From NCBI RefSeq assembly GCF_000192475.1, contig NZ_AEYW01000022.1:124001-188000 (forward strand): DNA of 64,000 nucleotides, read 5' to 3'. Origin of the DNA: Ruegeria conchae. Its GTDB lineage: Bacteria; Pseudomonadota; Alphaproteobacteria; Rhodobacterales; Rhodobacteraceae. Below are positions 1 through 8,160 of this stretch, piece by piece (position 1 is the first letter of the stretch; every line of letters begins with the position of its first letter). The notes beneath the pieces are model-generated. The model saw only the letters and a list, made by a program, of their open reading frames with translations, did no database searches and was not told where the DNA came from. The translations under genes and the position numbers were made by a program.

Positions 1-1213
1 AGTTCGTCGTTGCCAGCGTCCCGTCATCCGAAAAGACAGCGATCGCATCAGCAAGCTTGTCCAGAATGGACTGCATCAAATCCATCTCAGCGCGGAACCT
101 GCGCGTCAACGTAATTTCGGCGGTGATATCTTCGAACAGAAAGGCCACAGCACCATCCGGGTGCGGGCGTCCGCTAACAGAGTAGACTGAGCCTGAAGGT
201 AATGACCAAGTTTCCTGATAGTTTCCATCCTGGGCTGCCTCCAGCAGATCATTCATCTGACGCCGCCAGCTTCGGTAATTTTTTGGCTCTGGCATCATAT
301 GCTGATCGCGCAACCGGTCAAAAAAGCTGGACAGACTGGGGCGAAGGCTCAGAAAATCCGGCGGCAGTGAGGTCAGATCAATCAGTGCAGGATTAAACAA
401 AGCCAACTGGCTGTTACGGTCAAAAATAGCCAGGCCAATTGAGAGTTGGGCAAAGGTTTTGGTCATCGTCTGCACGAATTTGCGCTGTACAGTTTCCGCC
501 TCAACAATCGCGTTGATATCGACGGCATAACACAACTGACCCTGGTCTTGGGCAACACGGGTCAGATCAAACCACAATCTGGATTCACTGTCTTTGATCT
601 GAACCGAGACACGGGATTTCCGGCCCAGTTGCGCCTCGTCTGAAAGCAGTGGAAAAACCGGTTTTGTCAAATCCGCATCCGGCCCCGAGATCTTCCGAGC
701 CAGAGAAACATAGGCCGCGTTACACCAACGCACCGTGTTGCATTCGCCCGACAGCCATACCGGGTAAGGTGCTTGATCCATCGCTAAACGGGTCGGGTCA
801 TTCGGGTCGGCGCGCTTTGCCGATACAGCGCCCTTCAGATCGCGCAACTGGACGCGGATCACTCCATCTATCCATTCACATGAGACTTCGCGGTCAACTG
901 TGCAATCAATAGCGGATACAACCAGATGTCCCCGAGCCCGAACGAGTTCGGGTGTTTCTGGGAAAGAGGGATAGTCACGCTGAAGCAGCCTATGCAGATC
1001 AGACCAGTTGGTGACGGACTCATATCCGGCCAATGCGATGTCAGAGTGGCTGATCAACCTGTCCCCATCGAAAAGGAAGACCACATCAAATAGCGATCCG
1101 GGCGACGACAGCCCGTAATCTACAAACGATTTCTGGTGCCGAGGCAACAACCACAATATGGCAAAACAGGCCGATACCATGCTGATAGCGGCCAGAATGA
1201 TCCAGTCGGCCAT
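1..1213 (-). CDS. PAS-domain sensor protein, cut by the left edge
   Basis: The minus strand is open from an ATG at 1213 to the left edge, giving 404 codons with no stop. The product starts MADWIILAAIS and has one hydrophobic segment at about residues 4-23, so it is probably anchored by its N-terminus. A central stretch reads like a PAS fold (SIGLAIFDRNSQLALFNPAL), followed by a region ending FLFEDITAE and then the start of what may be another PAS segment (ILDKLADAIAVFSDDG). A histidine-kinase core would be expected beyond the edge, but it is not in this window. It lies 65 bp downstream of regB on the same strand and could be co-transcribed with it. Signal and partner are unknown. Confidence 0.75.
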   Translation of the reverse strand, partial: MADWIILAAISMVSACFAILWLLPRHQKSFVDYGLSSPGSLFDVVFLFDGDRLISHSDIALAGYESVTNWSDLHRLLQRDYPSFPETPELVRARGHLVVSAIDCTVDREVSCEWIDGVIRVQLRDLKGAVSAKRADPNDPTRLAMDQAPYPVWLSGECNTVRWCNAAYVSLARKISGPDADLTKPVFPLLSDEAQLGRKSRVSVQIKDSESRLWFDLTRVAQDQGQLCYAVDINAIVEAETVQRKFVQTMTKTFAQLSIGLAIFDRNSQLALFNPALIDLTSLPPDFLSLRPSLSSFFDRLRDQHMMPEPKNYRSWRRQMNDLLEAAQDGNYQETWSLPSGSVYSVSGRPHPDGAVAFLFEDITAEITLTRRFRAEMDLMQSILDKLADAIAVFSDDGTLATTN

Positions 1214-1278
1214 TATTCAACGTCCCTGTCAAATCAACCCGAGCCTGTATGAAGGGCAATAGTTAACGGGATCTTAAC

Positions 1279-2670
1279 TTAGATCTGGAAGGGTTGGTTT
1301 GCGCCTGAGGGGACTGGCGTGTCGCCTGTTTGCGCATCAATCAGTTTGCGCGGCCAGATAACCTTGACGATTGCCCCTTTGCGTTCCTGCTGATCTGTCA
1401 AAGTCTGATACGGGTCTGCGCCATTGGCAAAGTAAAGCTCGGCGCCACTGCGCTCGAGCAGGGTTTTGGCAATGAACAATCCAAGCCCCATGCCTTCATA
1501 TTCGGGCCGGCTGCTGCGGTCGGCCCGACGGCGGCGCATGAACGGATCGCCAATTCGTCCGATAATGTGTGAGGGGTATCCGCGACCGTCATCCATTATC
1601 GAAACACTGATCTGATCCGAGGTCCATTCAGCCTCGATCCAGACATTTGCCCGTGCAAAATCCACAGCATTCTGGATTAAATTGCGCAATCCGTGAATGA
1701 TCTCGGGCTTGCGCAGAATTGAGGGTTGCTGAACATCGCCGTCGGCAACCGGCTTCTCTTCGAAATGTACCTGCTTGCCCCGGTTGATATGAGGTTCTGC
1801 GGATTCGTGGATCACCGTCGACAACGGGGCCTGCCGGAGGTGAAGGTCATCTTTTCCGGCCCGTCCCATGTCACGCAATATATCGCGGCAACGATCAGCC
1901 TGCTCACGGATCAAAGCCGCGTCTTCTTTCAGTTCGGGGCGATCGTCCAGCTCTTCGATCAATTCCGAACTGGCCAGCTTGATTGTGGCCAAAGGTGTGC
2001 CCAGTTCATGCGCAGCGGCCGCGACGACACCGCCAAGATCGGTGAGCTTTTGTTCGCGCGCCAGTGCCATATGCGTGGCCGACAGCGCCTCGGACATCGA
2101 CTGCACTTCTGAGCTGATACGATGGGAATAGGCGCCGATGAATACAATGGCGATGATGATTGCGGCCCAATTTCCGAACAACAATATGTCAGGGATATCC
2201 AAAACAAGGCCCAGATTGGTACGCAGCGGCAGGTGAAACTGTGCCAGCAATGTTGTCAGGATCACCGCAACGCTGCCGATGATCAGGGTTGAACGTGTGC
2301 TCATCACATTGGCTGAAATCGTCACCGGCCCGATCAACAGTAGCGCAAAAGGATTGTTAAGCCCGCCAGTCAAATAGAGCAGTATCGACAGTTGCAGCAG
2401 ATCGAACAGTACCATCAGAAAATTCTCGAACTCGGACAGGCGCTTGTTTTCGGGGAACAACAGGATCGCTGTCAGATTGCCCATGACGGAAACGCCAATG
2501 GCAAAGTAACACAGGCCAAGCTCGAGCTGCACATTATAGTATTGTTGCGCGACAGTGATTGCCGTGAACTGGCCAATGATGGCCACCCATCGCAACAGGA
2601 TCAGTGTCCGCAACCTGATCCAGGTACTGCGTTCTTGCCCGCGCCAAAGGCTGGTGTTGGAATCTGTCAT
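1279..2670 (-). CDS. regB: RegB/PrrB/ActS redox-sensing histidine kinase
   Basis: Membrane sensor kinase that reports quinone-pool and oxygen state to RegA. The open frame reaches a TTG at 2703, but the ATG at 2670 (MTDSNTSLWRG) gives the usual length of about 463 residues. Several membrane segments fill residues 20-182. The quinone-box motif GGLNNPF is at 102-108, the phospho-acceptor His in AHELGTPLATI is near 221, and the redox-responsive Cys in DRCRDIL is near 261. An ATPase domain follows (DDGRGYPSHIIG, then GMGLGLFIAK). It is divergent from senC, which starts 90 bp away, with regA just beyond. All hallmark residues of the family are present. Confidence 0.95.
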   Translation of the reverse strand: MTDSNTSLWRGQERSTWIRLRTLILLRWVAIIGQFTAITVAQQYYNVQLELGLCYFAIGVSVMGNLTAILLFPENKRLSEFENFLMVLFDLLQLSILLYLTGGLNNPFALLLIGPVTISANVMSTRSTLIIGSVAVILTTLLAQFHLPLRTNLGLVLDIPDILLFGNWAAIIIAIVFIGAYSHRISSEVQSMSEALSATHMALAREQKLTDLGGVVAAAAHELGTPLATIKLASSELIEELDDRPELKEDAALIREQADRCRDILRDMGRAGKDDLHLRQAPLSTVIHESAEPHINRGKQVHFEEKPVADGDVQQPSILRKPEIIHGLRNLIQNAVDFARANVWIEAEWTSDQISVSIMDDGRGYPSHIIGRIGDPFMRRRRADRSSRPEYEGMGLGLFIAKTLLERSGAELYFANGADPYQTLTDQQERKGAIVKVIWPRKLIDAQTGDTPVPSGANQPFQI

Positions 2671-2759
2671 CTGTCGATTATGTCCTATTGCGTCGGCCCA
2701 CAACGTTGATAGGAGTGCCGACCGAACCGATCAACAACCTTCGTCTCAGGATAGCCGTC

Positions 2760-3377
2760 ATGCTCCGTCTTTATGCCATACTCGCAACTGTTGTTCTGGC
2801 CGTTGGTCTGGGTGCAATGTGGCTGCTGACACGCGGTGGTTCGGATGACAAGTTTGCTCAGTGCCGTTCAAGCCAGATCGCAGGCGGCAGCGCCGCGATT
2901 GGTGGGCCGTTCGAGCTGGTCAACAGCAAGGGAGCAACGGTGACAGACTCGGATGTGATCACCGAACCAACGTTGATCTATTTCGGATATACGTTCTGCC
3001 CCGATGTCTGCCCTTTCGACATGTCCCGCAATGCCGAAGCGATTGACCTGCTTGCCGAACGCGGACAGTCGGTGACGCCCTTGTTTATTTCAATTGACCC
3101 TGACCGTGATACGCCCGAAGTATTGGATGATTACGCGTTCAACCTGCATGATCGTATGATCGCCCTGACTGGCTCAGCCGAACAGGTCAAAGCCGCGAGC
3201 AAGGCCTACAAAACCTACTACAAAGCGCATGACAAAAGCGATGAGTACTACTTGGTCGATCACTCGACTTTCACATACCTGGTCACGCCCGAGGACGGTT
3301 TCCTTGAATTTTTCAAGCGTGATGATACCGCCGAACAGATGGCGGACAAGGTTGGTTGTTTCCTTGACAAGATTTAA
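2760..3377 (+). CDS. senC: SenC/PrrC, Sco1-family copper-binding protein
   Basis: Membrane-anchored thioredoxin-fold protein of the Sco1/SenC family. The family delivers copper to cytochrome oxidase and feeds into RegB signalling. The ATG at 2760 is preceded by AGGA at 2748 and gives 205 residues. The frame extends upstream to a TTG/GTG-type start at 2688, but that would run into the divergent regB promoter. An N-terminal anchor spans about residues 5-23. The metal-binding motif CPDVC is at 80-84, and the third ligand is the His in VDHSTF near 168. It sits between regB and regA, the standard arrangement in Rhodobacteraceae. Confidence 0.93.
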   Translation: MLRLYAILATVVLAVGLGAMWLLTRGGSDDKFAQCRSSQIAGGSAAIGGPFELVNSKGATVTDSDVITEPTLIYFGYTFCPDVCPFDMSRNAEAIDLLAERGQSVTPLFISIDPDRDTPEVLDDYAFNLHDRMIALTGSAEQVKAASKAYKTYYKAHDKSDEYYLVDHSTFTYLVTPEDGFLEFFKRDDTAEQMADKVGCFLDKI

Positions 3378-3464
3378 CGCGCAACAGTCGGTTTGACCTT
3401 TGGAATGGCGCTGCTATTACTCATGTTAAAGCCAAAGAGCGTGAAATAGCGGAAAGACCCACAT

Positions 3465-4019
3465 ATGGCAGACAGTTCCCAGCTTGAAATCGGCCCCGAT
3501 AAATCGCTGCTTCTGGTAGATGATGACGAGCCGTTTCTGAGACGTCTGGCCAAGGCCATGGAAAAGCGTGGATTCGAGGTTGAGACCGCAGGCTCTGTCG
3601 CAGCAGGCCGCGCCATATCGACCGCACGACCACCCGCATATGCTGTGGTTGATTTGCGGCTTGAGGATGGCAACGGGCTTGATGTGGTCGAAGTTCTGCG
3701 TGAAAAGCGCCCGGACAGCCGGGTTGTGGTTCTGACCGGGTACGGAGCCATCGCCACTGCAGTCGCAGCGGTCAAGATCGGCGCGACCGATTATCTGTCC
3801 AAACCCGCCGACGCGACTGATATAACCAACGCATTGTTGGCAAAGGGTGACGAAATGCCCCCGCCGCCGGAAAACCCCATGAGTGCCGACCGTGTTCGAT
3901 GGGAACATATCCAGCGTGTGTATGAGCTGTGTGATCGCAATGTCTCGGAAACAGCGCGCCGCCTGAACATGCACCGCAGGACGTTGCAGCGGATTTTGGC
4001 GAAGCGCAGCCCACGATAG
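3465..4019 (+). CDS. regA: RegA/PrrA/ActR redox response regulator
   Basis: Global redox response regulator phosphorylated by RegB; it controls respiration, carbon fixation and related genes in this family. It is 184 residues, the normal length. The receiver acid pocket is VDDDEPF (about 18-24), the phospho-acceptor is Asp63 in VVDLRLEDG, and the conserved Lys is near 113 (LSKPAD). The diagnostic proline linker PPPPENP is at about 132-138, followed by a Fis-type helix-turn-helix (SETARRLNMHRRTLQRIL) to the C-terminus. Unusually, two degraded copies of exactly this C-terminal region lie downstream at 5070-5144 and 6200-6364. Confidence 0.96.
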   Translation: MADSSQLEIGPDKSLLLVDDDEPFLRRLAKAMEKRGFEVETAGSVAAGRAISTARPPAYAVVDLRLEDGNGLDVVEVLREKRPDSRVVVLTGYGAIATAVAAVKIGATDYLSKPADATDITNALLAKGDEMPPPPENPMSADRVRWEHIQRVYELCDRNVSETARRLNMHRRTLQRILAKRSPR

Positions 4020-4147
4020 GTCATCTCATAGGTAAGTTTGCAATTCCTGAGGTATATCGCAGAGCAACTGCGTTTCTCAGAAGCTCCAGGTGTCTTTCAG
4101 TAGTTGAAACCAACTAGGTCGAAAACTCGGGATAAAGGGGTATCTTG

Positions 4148-4915
4148 ATGGAATCGAACGCGCCCAGTGCCTCAGATATTCTCAAAAACTACCACCATCA
4201 AAGGCATTTTTTGCAAATCGTTCATATGCCAGCGTTTGATCCGCCGGTGCGTACATTTCTGTATATGAAAAATCATAAATGCGCCTGTTCAACGGTTATT
4301 GCCACTTTGCTGCACAGGTTGAATGCGCAGGCCGGTGGTTCAATGCAGATTGATATGAAAAGCATACACAACCCGCCAAAATCGCTGATCAAGACTGGAA
4401 GGAAGGCGTTGGATGTCCCGTCAGCAATTGAAGCGCTAGAAGAAAGAACGCGGTTTTGCTTCTCGGTCGTTCGTCACCCGACTGCGCGCACGCTCAGTGC
4501 TTTTTTTGGGTATCTGTTAAAAACCCCAGGTCAAAAAGAAAAGTTTCTGCGGCATGTTGGTAGAGAACCAGATGGCGATCTCGGATTGTCAGACTTTCTC
4601 GACATCATTGCGCATGACGAAACTGCACGTGACTTGAACCGTCACTGGCGTCCGCAACGCAAAGAAATCAGTTTTGATTTCATCGATTTCGATTTTATTG
4701 GTCGCGTTGACGATCTTAATACGGCGGTGGAGCATATCTCTTATGAGATTTTTGGAATCCAAACTGAGATGCAGGATACCCGCAGCTCATTAGGACACTC
4801 TTCTTCTTCCAAAGACGCCATACAGAGCTTGACGAGAACTGATCATATGAACCTTGAATCCGCGTTCTCGATGGATTTTGAGATGTTCGAAAACGTAAAA
4901 GCACGGTTTAGCTGA
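4148..4915 (+). CDS. sulfotransferase family 2-type protein
   Basis: Probable PAPS-dependent sulfotransferase (Sulfotransfer_2-like) acting on a carbohydrate acceptor. The ATG at 4148 follows AAAGGGG with a 7-base gap; a TTG lies one codon earlier. The product has 255 residues. Near residue 43, YMKNHKCACSTV fits the phosphosulfate-binding loop of family 2 enzymes. VVRHPTARTLSAFFGY at about 107-122 fits the second PAPS-binding motif (RxPxxRxxSxxxxY). No signal peptide or membrane segment is visible. It is the first gene after regA and lies between regA and a decayed regA tail. Its base composition is more AT-rich than regA, which suggests transfer. The acceptor is unknown. Confidence 0.72.
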   Translation: MESNAPSASDILKNYHHQRHFLQIVHMPAFDPPVRTFLYMKNHKCACSTVIATLLHRLNAQAGGSMQIDMKSIHNPPKSLIKTGRKALDVPSAIEALEERTRFCFSVVRHPTARTLSAFFGYLLKTPGQKEKFLRHVGREPDGDLGLSDFLDIIAHDETARDLNRHWRPQRKEISFDFIDFDFIGRVDDLNTAVEHISYEIFGIQTEMQDTRSSLGHSSSSKDAIQSLTRTDHMNLESAFSMDFEMFENVKARFS

Positions 4916-5069
4916 CGCTGAGCGATATTGGCCGTTTGATCCAAGTTCGCGGTAAAAAGTGATATTTGACGAACTCGAAGCTTCTACGAAAATCCATGAA
5001 CCGTTTTTTTGGAATCAAGACTTATCTGGAGACAATGCAAGAGTTTGACTGGAGGCGCTGTACCAAAGT

Positions 5070-5144
5070 TTGGAGACTGCACGTTGGCTAAACACATACC
5101 GGCGTGTGTTTCGACGGATTTTGGCAAAGCGAAACCCGCAGTAA
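5070..5144 (+). pseudogene. decayed copy of the regA 3' end (copy A)
   Basis: Twenty-five in-frame codons ending in TAA resemble the last 24 codons of regA. The fragment reads ETARWLNTYRRVFRRI followed by LAKRNPQ-stop. The matching part of RegA is ETARRLNMHRRTLQRI followed by LAKRSPR-stop. The DNA also matches, including the identical run GGATTTTGGC. No receiver domain, linker or start codon is present, so it is a remnant and not a gene. It lies 154 bp after the sulfotransferase stop and 35 bp before the end of the converging glycosyltransferase gene. It is shorter and more diverged than copy B. Confidence 0.75.
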
Positions 5145-5179
5145 AATAACCAGTTGCACTCCTCGGTGCTGTTAATTGC

Positions 5180-5986
5180 TCAAAGTGGGGCCTCATTTGG
5201 ATCGATACCATGCTTCTCGCACAATCGATGCAGAAAGCACCCTTCGGGTATTTTCCCACCAAAATTGCGCCTGATCACCGCTCTTAGATTGGTAGAGTAT
5301 AGATGAATCGAAAGAGCCCTTTTAGGAATCTCGATTTCTGATCGGGTCAATAAGATGTCTCTGTGACGCGCTTTAACGGGATATAATACGTCGCTTCTGG
5401 AAGCATGTATTGCTTCACCAGTTTCCCCCAAAAAGTACTGCAAGGCCCGAGGACCATATGTTCCCCAAGGGAAAAACTCAGGCTGAATAGGAAGATTCTT
5501 CTCCAGGTGTCTCCGACGAGTCGGCTGGTCCCACCAAGGAGGGAATTCATTATCGTTTGCTGAGAATTCCAGCATCTTTTTGAGGGTATTACTGTCTTTT
5601 GGCAGCGCCAGCACGCCATTTAGAATGTTTGAGCCTACCCTTCCAAACAGATAGCCATTCGTGGTTGTTAGGGGTTTTAGCGCGTAAGCGTCTGTATCTG
5701 TCCAAATAAAGTTGGTTTTCTCGAGAAGATGTAGTCGAAAAATGTCGGAATGTAGTGCTGGACTTCGCCGGACAAAACCGTTTCCAACTCTTTGAAGCAG
5801 AATTCGCTCTGGATCGTATACGCTTCGGGCGTCGGCTTGCGTGACATACGAAGGTAAATTTTCGATTGGGCTATACGAAAACAATGTGACCCGTTGACCA
5901 ATATCATCAAATGATTTGAGGCAAACAAGGTCTAAAAAGCTCAGGCGTTTGCCAATCCATAGCGACGCCACCTGACTGCGTTCCAT
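5180..5986 (-). CDS. glycosyltransferase with DXD motif (GT32-like)
   Basis: Putative sugar transferase of the group with a DXD sugar-binding region (GT32/capsular polysaccharide type). It is 268 residues and starts at an ATG with AGAGG about 7 bases upstream. HSDIFRLHLL followed by FIWTDTDAYALKPL at about 93-106 is the family signature, with the metal-binding DXD at 97-99. There is no signal peptide, so it is probably cytosolic and uses a nucleotide sugar. It points toward the sulfotransferase and lies between the two regA remnants, so each island gene sits between regA-tail scars. Donor and acceptor cannot be told from the sequence. Confidence 0.72.
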   Translation of the reverse strand: MERSQVASLWIGKRLSFLDLVCLKSFDDIGQRVTLFSYSPIENLPSYVTQADARSVYDPERILLQRVGNGFVRRSPALHSDIFRLHLLEKTNFIWTDTDAYALKPLTTTNGYLFGRVGSNILNGVLALPKDSNTLKKMLEFSANDNEFPPWWDQPTRRRHLEKNLPIQPEFFPWGTYGPRALQYFLGETGEAIHASRSDVLYPVKARHRDILLTRSEIEIPKRALSIHLYSTNLRAVIRRNFGGKIPEGCFLHRLCEKHGIDPNEAPL

Positions 5987-6199
5987 AAAAAACCTCTAAA
6001 GTAGTATTGCGTATGACATACATGAAGCATGTTGACAACGGATCTGAATGGGCACCGTTTGAAGATATGATATCGATGCAGGATTTGACTAATTAAGTGT
6101 GATTTAGAGATATCCTGAGCGCTTTGGCTTGATCCGATGTCCAATCATCAAAAAATCGCGGCAATCAACTAATTTTCTCAATTTACCATAGTGTTGTAC
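5987..6199. other. intergenic stretch before regA copy B
   Basis: AT-rich DNA upstream of the minus-strand glycosyltransferase, which is presumably its promoter region. It contains no convincing open frame, RNA gene or terminator. The regA-like similarity fades at its right end. Confidence 0.4.
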
Positions 6200-6364
6200 G
6201 CCCTTCTGCTGCCTGAATAACCCAAGGACGCAGACCGCGTCCGCTATGAGCCTATTTTACGGGTTTATGAGCTGCGCGATCGGAATGTCACTGAAACAGC
6301 CCTGTGCCTGAAAATGCACTTCCGTACGTTGCAGTGGATATTGGTGAAGCGCGATCCTCGATGA
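6200..6364 (+). pseudogene. decayed copy of the regA linker and HTH (copy B)
   Basis: This stretch reads in one frame as a diverged RegA C-terminus: LLLPE-stop-PKDADRVRYEPIL, then RVYELRDRNVTETALCL, then KMHFRTLQWILVKRDPR-stop. RegA has PPPPENPMSADRVRWEHIQ, RVYELCDRNVSETARRL, NMHRRTLQRILAKRSPR. The proline linker is partly recognisable, and a TAA replaces the Asn codon in it. After that stop, 48 codons remain open up to the TGA at 6362-6364. The receiver domain is absent. Because the HTH frame is intact, a short DNA-binding peptide from an internal start cannot be excluded, but no start with a ribosome site is evident. Confidence 0.82.
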
Positions 6365-6576
6365 CAATTTCAAGTTTGTAAAAAATTTTTCCGGAAGATT
6401 GGTATCATATCCCAACTGAGTTGAACTGTTGATCTTCTGTAAACAAAATTAACGCAATGTGAACAATGTGTTCAAATCGTGTTTAGATTCTCTGTGACAT
6501 CATCGCGGTGTTGTAGTTGCAACAATGCCGTCAAGTAAGAGGCAGGTCAGGCAAACCGTTCAGAGGATCAAGCGAT

Positions 6577-6813
6577 ATGAAGCCGGACATGAGACCAAAC
6601 CCTTCGCAGAAAGCGATCGAGAAGCTCTTCGAAATAGGCATCGATTTTCCCGAAGTGGGACCACCTGCAGATGCCGGTATGCCCGAGCTTCCTGAGCATG
6701 TGTTCCCCATTGAAGCGCCGGATTTGCCGGACCTTACTCTTCCTGAGGAAGCAATGGCTGATATTGAGATTCCTGCAGCCATTTTGCCAACAGATATCTT
6801 TGACTTAGGCTAA
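6577..6813 (+). CDS. small acidic proline-rich protein, unrecognised
   Basis: A 78-residue protein starting MKPDMRPNPSQKAIEKLF. The ATG at 6577 is chosen because AGAGGA ends 9 bases before it; the frame runs further up to 6517 without a ribosome site. The C-terminal two-thirds is very rich in Pro, Glu and Asp (for example PELPEHVFPIEAPDLPDL) with no Cys, no membrane segment and no signal peptide. It ends IFDLG. It looks extended or disordered and may be a small cytosolic partner protein. I do not recognise a family. It lies between regA copy B and the second glycosyltransferase of the island. Confidence 0.5.
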   Translation: MKPDMRPNPSQKAIEKLFEIGIDFPEVGPPADAGMPELPEHVFPIEAPDLPDLTLPEEAMADIEIPAAILPTDIFDLG

Positions 6814-7141
6814 GTGGTCGATCGAGACTACAGACTTTGGTAAAGGGTGTATGTTTGTCCGCCGAACGTGATGTCATCCGGCGGGCAACCGAGCGATTCT
6901 AGATCTGTAACGATAATTGCCAATGCCGTTCGTAAAGATCGTTGCGTAATCAAGCCAGCGGTCATAACCGGCCCCAAATCACCAACCGGCGCATTACTGG
7001 ATCGCCCACCTATAACTATGGTTTCAAATTCGGAGACCTAGTAATCTTTGGCACCTCTATTCGAGAACTGATTTTTTTAAGTAAGTTACCCGATCTCTCA
7101 GGCAATATTGGAAATTTCCGATCTTTATGCCGATTTGCAAA
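6814..7141. other. gap with a possible gene remnant on the minus strand
   Basis: 328 bp without a confident gene. On the minus strand, 7037 down to 6828 is open for 69 codons. Its C-terminal part reads like protein (LITQRSLRTALAIIVTDLES and CPPDDITFGGQTYTLYQSL-stop). The only ATG in frame is at 6965, which leaves 45 residues, and a TAG blocks the frame at 7038-7040. This may be the 3' remnant of a lost gene. I do not recognise the family. Confidence 0.3.
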
Positions 7142-8110
7142 TCAAGGCGTGGGATGTTGTGATCGCTCCAGAATACGCTGCGCATAAACCTTGAGGCAAT
7201 GTGAGTGTACGTGCGAGACATTGGGAATTGCCAACAACGCGTCCACTTTCGCTTGTAGCTTGTCGCCCATCGCTAGCATTCTGTCATCCACGATACTGTT
7301 TTGATTGTATTTCTTCCAATACTGTTCGCGAAACCGGCTGTACCGGTCAGGTGCATCAATTGGTTTAGTGCCCTGACCCCGCAGGCGCTTTAGCTCGAAA
7401 CTATCGCGCGTTTTCACCGGGTAATGAACAACGGCCGCCCAGTCGTGCGAGATTAGATTTTTGGGCGCGGTCCCAAATGCGTGTCGTCGACGCACGCCAG
7501 AGCGATAAATATCGTCATGCATGGGATGCCCGGATGCATTGACGAATTGCCCCCCGTCTTGCTGAAACCCTTTGTATAGATGGGGTCGATGAATACCGAA
7601 CCCGCGTATCTTTTCGGAGGTCTGAAACAGCGTCTTATAGCGCTGATGCAGGCGATGGTCACTCCCGGCGCGTCTCAGAAAGCGCTGGGTGATCAGTCCG
7701 GGCTCCCAAGTCGCATGATGCCCGTCTCCGAAAATCAGCCAGTTCACCGCGATACCTTCCGCTTTTCCATGACGGCGATTGATCAGATCTGTGACTTGAT
7801 TGTTAGGACCTGAACAGTAGAGGAATTCGTCACTATCGAGCCACATCAACCAATCGGCATAAATGAGCGATGGATGCAAATAGGCTTTTTCAGCGGCCTC
7901 ATGTTGGGGGACATCGCCCGGTTTCAGATCTTGTAAGACATGAGAAATAACCCCGTTTTTATCAAGTACATCAAGCAGTTCGGTCGTACCGTCGGTTGAA
8001 TCATTGCTGTAGATCAAGATCGGATCGAACCCGATCAACAGATGATAAGCGACCCACTCAAGAATGAATGGCCCTTCATTCTTTGCACAGGAAAACAACC
8101 CAACATTCAT
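7142..8110 (-). CDS. glycosyltransferase family 2 (Glyco_tranf_2_4 type)
   Basis: A 322-residue enzyme of the type common in marine Rhodobacteraceae surface-glycan clusters. It opens MNVGLFSCAKNEGPFILEW, the typical start of this family, with the nucleotide-sugar fold continuing IYSNDSTDGT. The metal-binding motif is WLDSDEFL, with Asp 92 and 94. HLYKGF and the basic C-terminal half are also consistent with the family. There is no membrane anchor or signal peptide, so it is probably a cytosolic transferase acting on a lipid-linked or protein acceptor. The next gene upstream on the same strand is an FkbM methyltransferase, so the two may form a small operon for making a methylated glycan. Confidence 0.82.
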   Translation of the reverse strand: MNVGLFSCAKNEGPFILEWVAYHLLIGFDPILIYSNDSTDGTTELLDVLDKNGVISHVLQDLKPGDVPQHEAAEKAYLHPSLIYADWLMWLDSDEFLYCSGPNNQVTDLINRRHGKAEGIAVNWLIFGDGHHATWEPGLITQRFLRRAGSDHRLHQRYKTLFQTSEKIRGFGIHRPHLYKGFQQDGGQFVNASGHPMHDDIYRSGVRRRHAFGTAPKNLISHDWAAVVHYPVKTRDSFELKRLRGQGTKPIDAPDRYSRFREQYWKKYNQNSIVDDRMLAMGDKLQAKVDALLAIPNVSHVHSHCLKVYAQRILERSQHPTP

Positions 8111-8160
8111 GCCGGTTCGACCCCAGGCTTGTTCATGGTCGGTGATCCTTGATGCACAGC

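Noticed and set aside
202..912. Three plus-strand frames at the left edge
   Set aside because: They are complementary to the minus-strand PAS sensor, which is open for 404 codons and has readable motifs.
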